Shown here piece after piece: positions 56,337-64,000 of a stretch of 64,000 bases of DNA. Positions within the stretch are counted from its first letter, which is position 1, and every line of letters begins with the position of its first letter. Position numbers and translations under genes: made by a program. The notes beneath the pieces are model-generated. The model had not been told where the DNA came from. It saw only the letters and a list, made by a program, of their open reading frames with translations, and searched no databases. The DNA comes from Sedimentisphaerales bacterium (lineage in GTDB: Bacteria > Planctomycetota > Phycisphaerae > Sedimentisphaerales > SG8-4): NCBI GenBank assembly GCA_016928975.1, contig JAFGJR010000074.1:1-64000 (forward strand), in the 5' to 3' direction.

Positions 56337-56522
56337 TCCGCCGGGAGTGTGACAGCCACCAGTCCCGGCAGTCCGTGCGATGAATTATTTGACAAATCGG
56401 GTAGTCACGGAAGGAGCCGCGGTTCCCCCGTCGAGGTTCTGTAAGTCGTGGAAAGACAATGGTTTAGGATGAATTCAGTAGGGTGCTGGGGATGCACAGA
56501 ACGGCGTGGCAGGCGATTTATC

Positions 56523-56552
56523 TTGACATTTCTCACGCGTTCTGGCTTAATA
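56523..56552 (+). promoter_or_regulatory. Likely promoter of the small secreted-protein gene
   Basis: A perfect TTGACA (56523-56528) is followed after 18 bases by TTAATA (56547-56552) within an AT-rich stretch. It would start transcription near 56560, 36 bases before ATG 56596, separating client-protein expression from the polysaccharide operon. Confidence 0.5.
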
Positions 56553-56595
56553 TACGTAAAGTAATCTTGGACATGGAGTGTAGGGTGATTATCTG

Positions 56596-57183
56596 ATGGC
56601 TGCGGGGCAGAAGAAAGTCATAGCTGTCGTTATGGCTCTGGCTGCCGTGTCGGTAGTCCATGCCGACATGGTGCCGGTGGGTCAGCCGCATGCTGGAGTG
56701 ACGGGGATGCCGCTTGTTTGTGAGGAGGCTCCGATCCAGCTTGCCGCTGGTCCGGCTGCGCATTCCTACCGCACGCCTGATCTCGACATGACCTCCGTCG
56801 AGCTGATGCGCACGGCACATGTAGAGCAGATTCGCCAGGCGGCGCCGCTACAAGTTATGGCGTATGAGCCTGGCAGCTTGAATTTGTGCCTGTACGCCTT
56901 GATCGGCCTGGGACTGTGCAGAACGGCTCCGTGGGTGAAGAGACTGTCCTTTGGTTTCATCCCGGAGTGGTATCACGACGGCGGGCCCTATCAGATCGGG
57001 CACAGTCACGCCATCGGTCCCGAATTCCCGTGCTGTGCAATGATCCGCTGTTTCGTCCAGCCTGAGTACACGGGCCTGGACCTTCTACCGCAATACTACC
57101 TGGGCAAGGTGGCATCCTTACTGCACCAGTTGCTGTTTGTACCTGGGCGACTCGCGTCTCGAGGACCTCCGGTGCACGGTTGA
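56596..57183 (+). CDS. Small secreted protein of unknown family beside the exosortase
   Basis: A 195-residue exported protein. A clear signal peptide (VIAVVMALAAVSVVHA) would leave a mature start DMVPVG, close to the DMVKVT start of the PEP-CTERM protein next door. A conserved-looking centre reads LCLYALIGLGLCRTAPWVKR and then FIPEWYHDGGPYQIGHSHAI, i.e. a short hydrophobic helix capped by basic residues but followed by about 75 more residues. I have the impression that similar sequences occur near PEP-CTERM genes of other Planctomycetota, but cannot check it. No PEP motif at the very end. Function unknown. Confidence 0.75.
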   Translation: MAAGQKKVIAVVMALAAVSVVHADMVPVGQPHAGVTGMPLVCEEAPIQLAAGPAAHSYRTPDLDMTSVELMRTAHVEQIRQAAPLQVMAYEPGSLNLCLYALIGLGLCRTAPWVKRLSFGFIPEWYHDGGPYQIGHSHAIGPEFPCCAMIRCFVQPEYTGLDLLPQYYLGKVASLLHQLLFVPGRLASRGPPVHG

Positions 57184-57242
57184 AAACCGGAGTTTCGTTG
57201 TACGCCTTGTCCTGTACGAAGGACATGCAGAGCAACGACGAG

Positions 57243-57263
57243 AATCGGCCTTTGAGGCCGATT
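57243..57263 (+). terminator. Hairpin downstream of the small secreted-protein gene
   Basis: AATCGGCC-tttga-GGCCGATT is a perfect 8-bp stem, 60 bases past the stop. No T-run follows; termination is possible but weakly supported. Confidence 0.4.
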
Positions 57264-57371
57264 GCGAGTTGATCATCGTGAGTGTGTGAGACAAATGAGT
57301 ACGAGGCAGACGCCGGTGGGCGCCAATCGGCAGGCCGGCCGGTATCTGGCTCGCGTTAGAAGGAGAAAGAA

Positions 57372-57962
57372 ATGAAACGCTTTTTACTGACAATTCTTCT
57401 GGTCGGATTGCTTGTGGGACAGGCCTCCGCAGACATGGTCAAAGTGACCGACGACCTGCTCAAGGAGTTCGACACGTTTACCGTGACGACCGGTAGCGGA
57501 TCCAATTTCGCGGGGCCGTTGACTGCTTACCCGTCCTGGCCGACGATGGAGGGCGACTATGGGTGGCGCGGCGAACTGGATCATTCCAATGACACCGTGC
57601 TGATCCACGCGAGTGGCGACGCCGGCCTCAGCGGCTCCTATGATGGCTTCGCCATGACGTTCTACAACGACGATGACGACAACTGGTCGGTTCGTCTGTA
57701 TGTGAGCACGACGACCGACGGCACGCTGTATGGTGCCTGGACGACCATCTCCGGCCACCCTTATAACACACCCCCTGCCGCTTCGGCGATGGTAAGCCTC
57801 GGTTCGGCGTTCACGATGGATTCCGCCGGCGACATCGGTTTCGAGATGCGGGCTCCGTACAACGACGTGTTCCACATCTCGGCCGTGCCGCTCCCCGGCG
57901 CCATCCTGCTTGGGTTCTTGGGCCTGGGTGTAGCCGGCGCCAAGCTGCGTCGATTTGCGTGA
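57372..57962 (+). CDS. PEP-CTERM (VPLPGA-type) surface protein
   Basis: A 196-residue exported protein. The signal peptide (LLTILLVGLLVGQASA) precedes a mature start DMVKVTDD. A beta-rich middle (about 20-165) is acidic and Gly/Ser-rich (YNDDDDNWSVRLYVSTTTDG). The C-terminal sorting signal is AVPLPGAILLGFLGLGVAGA followed by KLRRFA: a VPLPGA variant of the PEP motif, a hydrophobic helix and a basic end. It is the obvious substrate for the exosortase at 55365-56336, about 1 kb upstream. AAGGAG lies upstream of ATG 57372. Confidence 0.92.
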   Translation: MKRFLLTILLVGLLVGQASADMVKVTDDLLKEFDTFTVTTGSGSNFAGPLTAYPSWPTMEGDYGWRGELDHSNDTVLIHASGDAGLSGSYDGFAMTFYNDDDDNWSVRLYVSTTTDGTLYGAWTTISGHPYNTPPAASAMVSLGSAFTMDSAGDIGFEMRAPYNDVFHISAVPLPGAILLGFLGLGVAGAKLRRFA

Positions 57963-58062
57963 TGAGGTGCGTTGCAGGGGATCCGTCGAAGGGGCTCTGC
58001 CCGGAGACGCCTCTGCTGCGTATCGGCTAACTTGCCTGGACCTCTCATGGTCCGGGAGAAGC

Positions 58063-58110
58063 AACGTTTTTGGCACCCGATTCCTCCGCGATTCGGGTGC
58101 TAAAAGCGTT
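58063..58110 (+). terminator. Long stem-loop 100 bases after the PEP-CTERM gene
   Basis: Left arm AACGTTTTTGGCACCCGA, right arm TCGGGTGCTAAAAGCGTT: 16 Watson-Crick and two G-U pairs. A terminator or 3'-end stabilising structure is likely, although no U-tract follows. Confidence 0.5.
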
Positions 58111-58251
58111 TATAGGCGAAGCGTGGCTGGAGAGACTCAGAGCGACGATCTGCGAAGTGTAGTTGCTCTTGGGTGTTGGTAGGAACCGCCACCCGGCCTG
58201 TATCAACTCGGCCGGTCTGGTCAATGGCAGCCTGATGTGAACAACAGGATT

Positions 58252-58283
58252 GCCGACGAAGCCGTTCTGTGGGCTTCGCCGGC
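58252..58283 (+). repeat. Second stem-loop upstream of the TPR gene
   Basis: GCCGACGAAGCC and GGCTTCGCCGGC pair with one mismatch around gttctgtg. It may end transcription from the client-gene side or act in the leader of the TPR gene. Confidence 0.4.
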
Positions 58284-58576
58284 CCATGGTTCACCTTCAC
58301 CTTCACGCGGCGGTGTCAAACGGGGGGGCGCATCTGGGGGTATACGGGGGTAGCGCAGCAGGTTCGCTCGCGTCACACCGGTCAATCGGATCATCGATTA
58401 TCGGCCGTTCCCTGGTGGAAGTCACATGGGAGAGCCGATCCGGTGTTCCTCTGGGCCTGGAGACGGGCCTCTCCACAACCGATCCAATCGTCCGCAATGA
58501 TATGTAGTGATCTTCCAGGCTCTACGGACCGACTATATACGGGAGTCAATGGGTTGAACTTTAGGGAGGACAGGCT

Positions 58577-61500
58577 ATGTCCTATCACAACCGACGTGCG
58601 AAGATCAATGTGAAATTCCTGGTCATCCTGATCCTGATCACAGTGGCGCTTGGGACCTCCCTGGTCGCCGCTCGTCAGATTCGCAGGAACATTCTCTCGA
58701 AGGTCTCTCTGACCGCCGGAGAGGCTGCGTTTGCGAGCAAGGACTGGCCGGCTGCCTACGAGAACCTCAGGGAATACCTCGCTCGGAACCCTGACGACAT
58801 GGATATCCTCAAGAAATGTGCGAAGGCCCGCCTGTCGATGCGCCCTCTGGAGCCCGAGGCGGTCGCCTGGGCGATCAGCGCCTATCGCCTCGTTCTGCGA
58901 CAGCACCCTCTTGATGAGGTTGCCTACGAGCAACTGGTCAAGCTGTACACCGGCACCCAGAACTTCGACGAGCTTGCCTACATCACCCGGGCACGACTGG
59001 ACCACGTCCCGGACGACCGACAGTCACCCCTGTGGCTGGCGGACGCACTGATCCAGCAGAACAAGCCTGACGAGGCCATTCAGGTACTGGAGCAGCTCAT
59101 GGGGGCGCTCGAGCCCCTTGCGGAGAAACGCGTGGAGTATATGCAGGCCTGTGTGCGCATGAGTGGCATCGTCGCTCGTGAGAGCGGTCCCAGCGCCAAG
59201 ACCAAAGCGCTGGAGTGGCTGAACAAAGCCGTGAGCTACGACCCCAACTGCGCGGAGGCTCGGGCCTATCGGGCCCGGTTCTATCGCCTGACCCCTCAGA
59301 TCCCCGGGGTGAGTGCGAGCGACCGGCTGTCGCTGGCTCGCAGAGACCTCGAGATGGCCGACGCGGCGGGCACCGACGACCCGAAGATGCGCTATTTCCT
59401 CGGCACGGAATGGGCAGCTCTTGGGCATCTCGACCGTGCTGCCATTGAGTTGCAGGCCATCGACCGGCTGTCGCTGGATACGATCGAGAAGCAGTACTTC
59501 GATATCAATGACTGGAAGACAGCCAGATTCCTGTTTGCATCAGAGTTGGCGGCCCGCCGTGGGGCGGCGGCAGAGGCGGCCGCTCTCGCGGACGAAGCCC
59601 TGGCCACCCTCACGGAAACGAGACACAGAGTCCAGGCGCTCCCCACGGCGATCACTGCCTACGTAACCGCGGGCAAGGCCCAGGAGGCACACAAATGCCT
59701 GGACGAGTACGTGGGGATCCTCCGTTCCCGAGGCGCGACGGCAGAAACGCGGCTGAAGATGGCCTGGCTCCAGGCCCTGGTGGCCCGAGCGGAGGAGAGG
59801 TTCTATCTCCTCATCGATACTCTGCAGCCGGTGGTTGTGAATGAGACGTCGCATCCCGAGCTGTGGCGATTGCTGGCCGAAGCCTACAGTCGAACCGACC
59901 AGCCCAGGCGAGCGGTCGACGCGTTAGTCCGATATCTTCGCAGCGATCCGCAGAACCCGGAGATGATGCTGCAACTGACGCGAGAGTACCTGAGACTGCG
60001 GGACTGGAACAAAGCGTTTGAAGCGGCGAGACTCGCGGAACCTCTGAGACCGATGGACACCGTGGTGAAGCTGCTTCGTATTGAGGCGAGCGTCTACGTG
60101 ACGGCCGAGCAACCGCAGGAGAAAGTGGATACGGCGAAGCTCCAAGAGTACTCCGCCGAGTTGTCGAGACTGCGCCAGGAGCATCCTGCCGACGTGGATA
60201 TTCGTCTGCTCCAGGCACTTGTTGCCAACTACCTCGGGCAACCCGACAAGGCGGAGAGCGAGTTGAAACAGGCGATCCAGGAATGCAAGGATCCGCTGAG
60301 GGCGGAGATGGAGCTGGCGCGGCACTACTACCGACACAAGCGCATGGCGGACGCGATCGCCGCTTACCGGGCCTCGTGCAAGAACCATTCCGAGCTGGCC
60401 GAGCCGTGGGTTTCGCTGTCGAACCTGTACGTGGCCAATGAGGACTATTCGTCCGCTCGGGATTGCCTGCGCGAGGGATTGAAGTCCGTCGTCGGCACGT
60501 GGGAGGAGCGGTCTGTGTCGATGGCACTTGGCTTGTTGGAGATCACGCACGGTGATCGGGCAGCCGGGATACAGGTCCTCAACGAGTTAATCGCGAGCAG
60601 GCCGGATGAAGTCCGCGCTCGATCCCTGCTTCTGAGTACTCGTGAAGTCCAGCAGGACCGGGCTGCCTCCGAGAAGCTGATTGCCGAACTGCGGCAGGCG
60701 GAAGGCGAGAGCGGGCGCCTGTGGCGCCTGCATCAGGCGTCCTTGTGGCTCTCCTCTGACGATTGGAGGTCCAAGCAGGCGGAGGTCACCAATCTGCTCC
60801 AGTACTGCATCGATTCGGACCCGGAATGGTCGTCTCCGGTGCTGCTGCTGGCGGGGATGTACGAGAAGCTGGGGGATGCCAGACGCGCCGAAGACGTCTG
60901 TCGGCAGGCGCTGGTTCGCAACCCGTCCGCCACCGATGTGACGGACAAGCTGCTGGCCCTTCTGGAGAACCAGGGCCGTTTCTCCGATGCGGAGAGGGTC
61001 CTTGCGGAAATGGAAACGAATCCCCAAGTTGCTGGCACCTGGCGCATTCGAATGGCGATGCGGTCGGGGGATTTCGCCCGGGCCATCGAAGAGCTGAAGC
61101 TCAGGGCCTCCAACGACGCCCGGGACGCGAACTCCCGAATTCAACTGGCGAGGCTCGTCTACTGGCAGACCAAGGATGTCGACCAGGCGCTTGGCTATCT
61201 GAAGGAGGCGGAAGCCACCGCGTCGGATCTGTTCGCGCTGACGGGTGTGAAAGCCTCGATCTTGAGAGCGGAAGGTCGGGCGGCGGAGGTCCAGCAACTC
61301 CTCGACGACTACGTGGCCGGGCATGGGGACTTCAACGCCCATCTTCTGCGCGCCTCCAATCGCGCCCGGGACGGTCAGTTCGAGCTGGCAGAGAGCGACT
61401 ACAAGAAGCTGACGTCCTTCGCCGACAATGGAGCCGCCGGGTATCTCCTGTTGGGCAACTTCTACGCGGGCAACAAGCGGATCGACCAGGCTATCGCATC

Positions 61501-62983
61501 TCTCGAGGAAGGCTCGAACATCTATCCCGCGGATTCGAGACTGAAACGACGCACGATCCAGTTGCTGCTTCTGCGCGGTCAACCCCAGGATCGGCAACGA
61601 GCAGACGAAATTCTCACGGCGATGGAACAGCAACTGCCGCACGATCCTGAACTACTGCAATTCCGGGCCTTATGCCTGCTGGCGGAACCGGGACCGCAAT
61701 CCGTCCGAGCCGCTCGAGGGAAGCTGGAAGAGGCGGTCAAGCTGGAGCCGACCGCGGTGGAGGGCCATCTTCTGTTGATCGGCATGGCCATGGAGGCGGG
61801 AGAATACGAGAATGCCCGCGACTCTGCCATCCGGGCTCTGGGTGCCAATCCCAACAATGCGGCCCTGCTGACCGTCCGGAGCAAAGCAGAGCTTGCCCTG
61901 AAGAATCCTCGCATCGCGCTGGACTTGGTGCATCTGGCCCTCCAGGCCGACCCGAACAACACGGACGTGATGGACGTCCTTGTGGGAATCGGGGTCAGCG
62001 AGGAAGACAACAAGGTACTCAAAGAGGCCCTGACACGAATCGAAGCGGGTCTTGCGCGCCACCCGCAGGATGAGAAGCTGATGCTTCTGCGAACCCGCAC
62101 ACTGACCGCGATCGGGATGTCGAAGCAGGGAATCCCGGAGTTGGAAGCCTATTGTCGGACCGAGGACGGAAGTCACAGCGTCGCGGCCCTTGTCCGACTC
62201 GCGGACCTGTATCGCCTCGCCGGCGACGTGGATCGGGCCGGACAGTGCATCGAGCGGGCCCGGCAGGTGGATCCGAGCAGTCAGACGGTAGTGCACGCCC
62301 GGCTGCTCTGGCTGGTGGCGCAGAAGCGGTGGGGGGATCTGGCAAACATCAGTTCCGAGTATCTCTCGGCCAAGCCGCAGGATGTGACCCTCGTGCGGAA
62401 CGCTGCGCTTGTGCTGGCTGCCTCTGACTCGATCGAGATGCGAAAGGAGGCCGTGAAGCTCTTCGAGCAGGCGATCGCTCTGTCGCCGCTGTCGATCGAT
62501 GCGCGTCTCGGCCTCGGTTCGTGTCTCTATCAGACGGGCGAAGCCGAGCGGGCGGAGAAGACCTACCGCGGACTGCTCAGCGAGTACCCGAACGATACGC
62601 GCATCCTCAACGACCTTGCCTGGATTCTGCAGGAGCACTATCATCAGTACGCGGAAGCACTGACGCTCGCGGACAAGGGGCTGAATCTCGCGCCCGATGA
62701 TGTGCATCTGTTGGATACGCGCGGTACAATCCTGTCCAACACGACGGATCGACTTGCCGATGCGAAGAAGGATTTTGAAAGACTGGTGGCGCTGTCGTCC
62801 GGCGATACGGAACGGCAAGCCAAGGCGTTGCTGCAACTGGGCCGCGTCTGCGCCAAGCTCAACGAGCTCCCGCAGGCGAAGGAACACCTGGAACGCGCGT
62901 TGCAGATCGATCGAAGGGCGGGGGTTTTCACGCAGGAGGAACGGTCGGAGATCACGAGAATTGTCCAGCGGTGCGGGACCTGA
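58577..62983 (+). CDS. Very large membrane-anchored TPR protein
   Basis: A 1468-residue protein. One N-terminal membrane helix (FLVILILITVALGTSLVAA, near residue 15) is followed by TPR repeats throughout, e.g. AFASKDWPAAYENLREYLAR, ALIQQNKPDEAIQVLEQLMG and LGSCLYQTGEAERAEKTYRG. No lipobox cysteine is present, so it is anchored by the helix, most of the protein facing outward if the helix is a signal anchor. Large TPR proteins often accompany exosortase/EPS loci (PrsT-like) and may guide export complexes; this one is larger than usual. GGGAGGA precedes the start. The next gene follows after 18 bases. Confidence 0.9.
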   Translation: MSYHNRRAKINVKFLVILILITVALGTSLVAARQIRRNILSKVSLTAGEAAFASKDWPAAYENLREYLARNPDDMDILKKCAKARLSMRPLEPEAVAWAISAYRLVLRQHPLDEVAYEQLVKLYTGTQNFDELAYITRARLDHVPDDRQSPLWLADALIQQNKPDEAIQVLEQLMGALEPLAEKRVEYMQACVRMSGIVARESGPSAKTKALEWLNKAVSYDPNCAEARAYRARFYRLTPQIPGVSASDRLSLARRDLEMADAAGTDDPKMRYFLGTEWAALGHLDRAAIELQAIDRLSLDTIEKQYFDINDWKTARFLFASELAARRGAAAEAAALADEALATLTETRHRVQALPTAITAYVTAGKAQEAHKCLDEYVGILRSRGATAETRLKMAWLQALVARAEERFYLLIDTLQPVVVNETSHPELWRLLAEAYSRTDQPRRAVDALVRYLRSDPQNPEMMLQLTREYLRLRDWNKAFEAARLAEPLRPMDTVVKLLRIEASVYVTAEQPQEKVDTAKLQEYSAELSRLRQEHPADVDIRLLQALVANYLGQPDKAESELKQAIQECKDPLRAEMELARHYYRHKRMADAIAAYRASCKNHSELAEPWVSLSNLYVANEDYSSARDCLREGLKSVVGTWEERSVSMALGLLEITHGDRAAGIQVLNELIASRPDEVRARSLLLSTREVQQDRAASEKLIAELRQAEGESGRLWRLHQASLWLSSDDWRSKQAEVTNLLQYCIDSDPEWSSPVLLLAGMYEKLGDARRAEDVCRQALVRNPSATDVTDKLLALLENQGRFSDAERVLAEMETNPQVAGTWRIRMAMRSGDFARAIEELKLRASNDARDANSRIQLARLVYWQTKDVDQALGYLKEAEATASDLFALTGVKASILRAEGRAAEVQQLLDDYVAGHGDFNAHLLRASNRARDGQFELAESDYKKLTSFADNGAAGYLLLGNFYAGNKRIDQAIASLEEGSNIYPADSRLKRRTIQLLLLRGQPQDRQRADEILTAMEQQLPHDPELLQFRALCLLAEPGPQSVRAARGKLEEAVKLEPTAVEGHLLLIGMAMEAGEYENARDSAIRALGANPNNAALLTVRSKAELALKNPRIALDLVHLALQADPNNTDVMDVLVGIGVSEEDNKVLKEALTRIEAGLARHPQDEKLMLLRTRTLTAIGMSKQGIPELEAYCRTEDGSHSVAALVRLADLYRLAGDVDRAGQCIERARQVDPSSQTVVHARLLWLVAQKRWGDLANISSEYLSAKPQDVTLVRNAALVLAASDSIEMRKEAVKLFEQAIALSPLSIDARLGLGSCLYQTGEAERAEKTYRGLLSEYPNDTRILNDLAWILQEHYHQYAEALTLADKGLNLAPDDVHLLDTRGTILSNTTDRLADAKKDFERLVALSSGDTERQAKALLQLGRVCAKLNELPQAKEHLERALQIDRRAGVFTQEERSEITRIVQRCGT

Positions 62984-63001
62984 TAGTCGGAGCGACGCGG
63001 C

Positions 63002-63781
63002 GTGACGGGCATGGTTGTGGCCAAATCGCTCGCTGCGCCGGTCATGTGGGTACTGATCCTGCTGGCGATCGGACTGGGGCTGTCGAGGTGGAAGCGACGT
63101 ACGTCCTGTCCGGCGATCGGATGGTGGGCGGTCCTGGCGGGCATGCTGGTGCTGCTGGGGTTCAGTCTGCGACCGGTGTCGGAACTGCTGACGTACTCCC
63201 TGGAATCGAGGTACGCCCCTGCGGCGATGGAAGAGCTCCGGGGTCTCGATGTCCTGGTCATCCTCGGCGGCGGCCTGCACGCTTCCGGAGGACTTCGCAC
63301 GCAGGCCGATCTGGCCGGGCCAGCACATTCCCGTGCGTATCACGGCATCCGCCTGTTCAACGAAAGCGGCGCCGGTCTGCTGGCCCTGTGCGGGGGCGGG
63401 TTCGGCGAGCAGGCCGACAGTGAAGCGGAAGCGATGAAGGCCATGGCCCTGCAGATGGGCGTCTCCCAGGACAGGATTCTGACGGAGACGAGATCGCTCA
63501 ACACGAGACAGAACGCCGCCTTCCTGGCCGACTTGCTCCCCAGGGGAACAGGCCGGAGGATCGCCCTGGTGACATCCGCCACACACATGCTTCGCTCCCA
63601 GCGGGTGTTCCGCAGGCAGTTCCCCGACGATGTCATCGTGCCGGTCCCCGTCAACTACACGTACGACTCGCTGGTGTGGTCGCCGAGGACCTTTCTTCCC
63701 TCCGTGGACGCTCTCCAGGAGAGCACGATCGCCTTGCACGAATGGTTCGGCCTCCTCTGGTGCTCGCTTCGGGACCGGTGA
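63002..63781 (+). CDS. YdcF/ElyC-family (DUF218) membrane protein
   Basis: A 259-residue protein with two N-terminal helices (VMWVLILLAIGLGLSRW; WWAVLAGMLVLLGFSL), then the DUF218 domain: LDVLVILGGGLHASGG near residue 82, ARAYHGIRLFNESGAGLLAL, ILTETRSLNTRQNAAFLADL and IALVTSATHMLRSQRVFRRQ. Family members affect envelope polymer or lipid-carrier metabolism in other bacteria; the reaction is not firmly known. GTG 63002 with GGAG nine bases upstream is chosen over ATG 63011. It is probably co-transcribed with the TPR gene. Confidence 0.9.
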   Translation: MTGMVVAKSLAAPVMWVLILLAIGLGLSRWKRRTSCPAIGWWAVLAGMLVLLGFSLRPVSELLTYSLESRYAPAAMEELRGLDVLVILGGGLHASGGLRTQADLAGPAHSRAYHGIRLFNESGAGLLALCGGGFGEQADSEAEAMKAMALQMGVSQDRILTETRSLNTRQNAAFLADLLPRGTGRRIALVTSATHMLRSQRVFRRQFPDDVIVPVPVNYTYDSLVWSPRTFLPSVDALQESTIALHEWFGLLWCSLRDR

Positions 63782-63937
63782 CGCCGCGGTGCTTTTCTCC
63801 TCCCTCACAGGATCACAATCCCTTCTTCTGTGGCCACTTCACGAGTACAATAGCCCGTCGTATCGGCCGTCTGCGCCTCTGACGAGGCCGGAGCTTTGTG
63901 AACGCGGGTGATTGCAGCGCTGTGAAGGAGACGAATC

Positions 63938-64000
63938 ATGAATCGTGCGCGACCGGGTTGGATCCCAGGGGTGTGTCTCGGCGTTCTGGCGGGGCTGCTG
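63938..64000 (+). CDS. Start of an exported protein (cut by window end)
   Basis: Only 21 codons are visible. ATG 63938 follows GAAGGAG at a good distance. The residues (MNRARPGWIPGVCLGVLAGLL) look like a signal peptide or first membrane helix. No family can be assigned. It lies 156 bases after the YdcF-like gene. Confidence 0.6.
   Translation, partial: MNRARPGWIPGVCLGVLAGLL

Larger units (their letters stand above)
57963..58576 (+). other. 614-base gap with two strong stem-loops
   Basis: No supported gene. Stem-loop 1: arms 58063-58080 and 58093-58110 pair over 18 positions if G-U pairs are allowed, around a 12-base loop. Stem-loop 2: arms 58252-58263 and 58272-58283 pair at 11 of 12 positions, with an 8-base loop. 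A TATATA box at 58534-58539 could be part of a promoter for the TPR gene, but no good -35 box is present at the right spacing. A strong ribosome site (GGGAGGA) precedes ATG 58577. Confidence 0.5.

Noticed and set aside
58511..58539. Possible promoter TCTTCC-17-TATATA before the TPR gene
   Set aside because: The -35 half matches consensus poorly, so it is mentioned only within the gap entry.
58577..58680. Lipoprotein signal on the TPR protein
   Set aside because: No cysteine follows the N-terminal helix, so it is called a membrane-anchored protein.
61670..63808. 712-codon minus-strand open frame
   Set aside because: It runs opposite the TPR and YdcF genes, which have strong motifs and ribosome sites; treated as a codon-bias shadow.

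Overview
The window looks like a chromosomal stretch of a Planctomycetota bacterium, probably a Phycisphaerae/Sedimentisphaerales-type lineage. GC content is high (around 60% by eye). The gene types fit that group: a serine/threonine kinase beside unusual ECF-like sigma factors, PQQ-propeller proteins starting with a DDWPGFRG-type motif, a VPLPGA-type PEP-CTERM protein with an exosortase, a DUF6345 protein and a large TPR protein. The placement is inference from gene content. No rRNA, tRNA, CRISPR array or transposase gene was seen.

Region 1 (1-14.7 kb) is regulatory and secretory. A cytosolic kinase-TolB-TPR protein (356-2698) converges on a minus-strand pair made of a sigma factor and a small helical companion (4042-2717). 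A frameshifted small-protein remnant and an HU-like protein with its own promoter follow. Next is a secreted three-part fusion (5233-8679). A second sigma/companion pair (8946-10327), paralogous to the first and in the same order, comes after it. A secreted C10 cysteine peptidase and a DUF6345 protein with a caspase-like His/Cys arrangement end at a strong intrinsic terminator (14656-14696).

Region 2 (14.9-56.3 kb) is one very long plus-strand exopolysaccharide cluster. It starts at a good sigma-70 promoter with a leader of about 430 nt. Most genes overlap by ATGA or are separated by a few bases. It holds an initiating phosphoglycosyltransferase fused to a WecG/TagA glycosyltransferase, a Wzz/tyrosine-autokinase, a Wzy polymerase and a Wzx flippase. 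It also has five GT4 glycosyltransferases, one GT2, a degraded GT, three methyltransferase-like proteins, a sulfotransferase, two heparinase II/III-like proteins, a sugar epimerase, a hexapeptide acetyltransferase and an acyltransferase-3. A deacetylase-like protein, a DUF362 protein, a CapK/PaaK-like adenylating enzyme and a PQQ propeller interrupted by a membrane domain complete the set. The product is likely an acidic, methylated, acylated and possibly sulfated Wzx/Wzy-type polymer. A giant secreted beta-helix/Ig/propeller protein follows. EpsI and an exosortase (catalytic C208, R253, H274) then link polymer synthesis to protein sorting.

Region 3 (56.5-64 kb) carries the likely sorting clients and accessory genes: a small secreted protein behind its own promoter, a PEP-CTERM protein, a 1468-residue TPR membrane protein, a YdcF-family protein and the first 21 codons of another exported protein cut by the window edge. 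Two strong stem-loops lie in the 0.6-kb gap between the PEP-CTERM and TPR genes.
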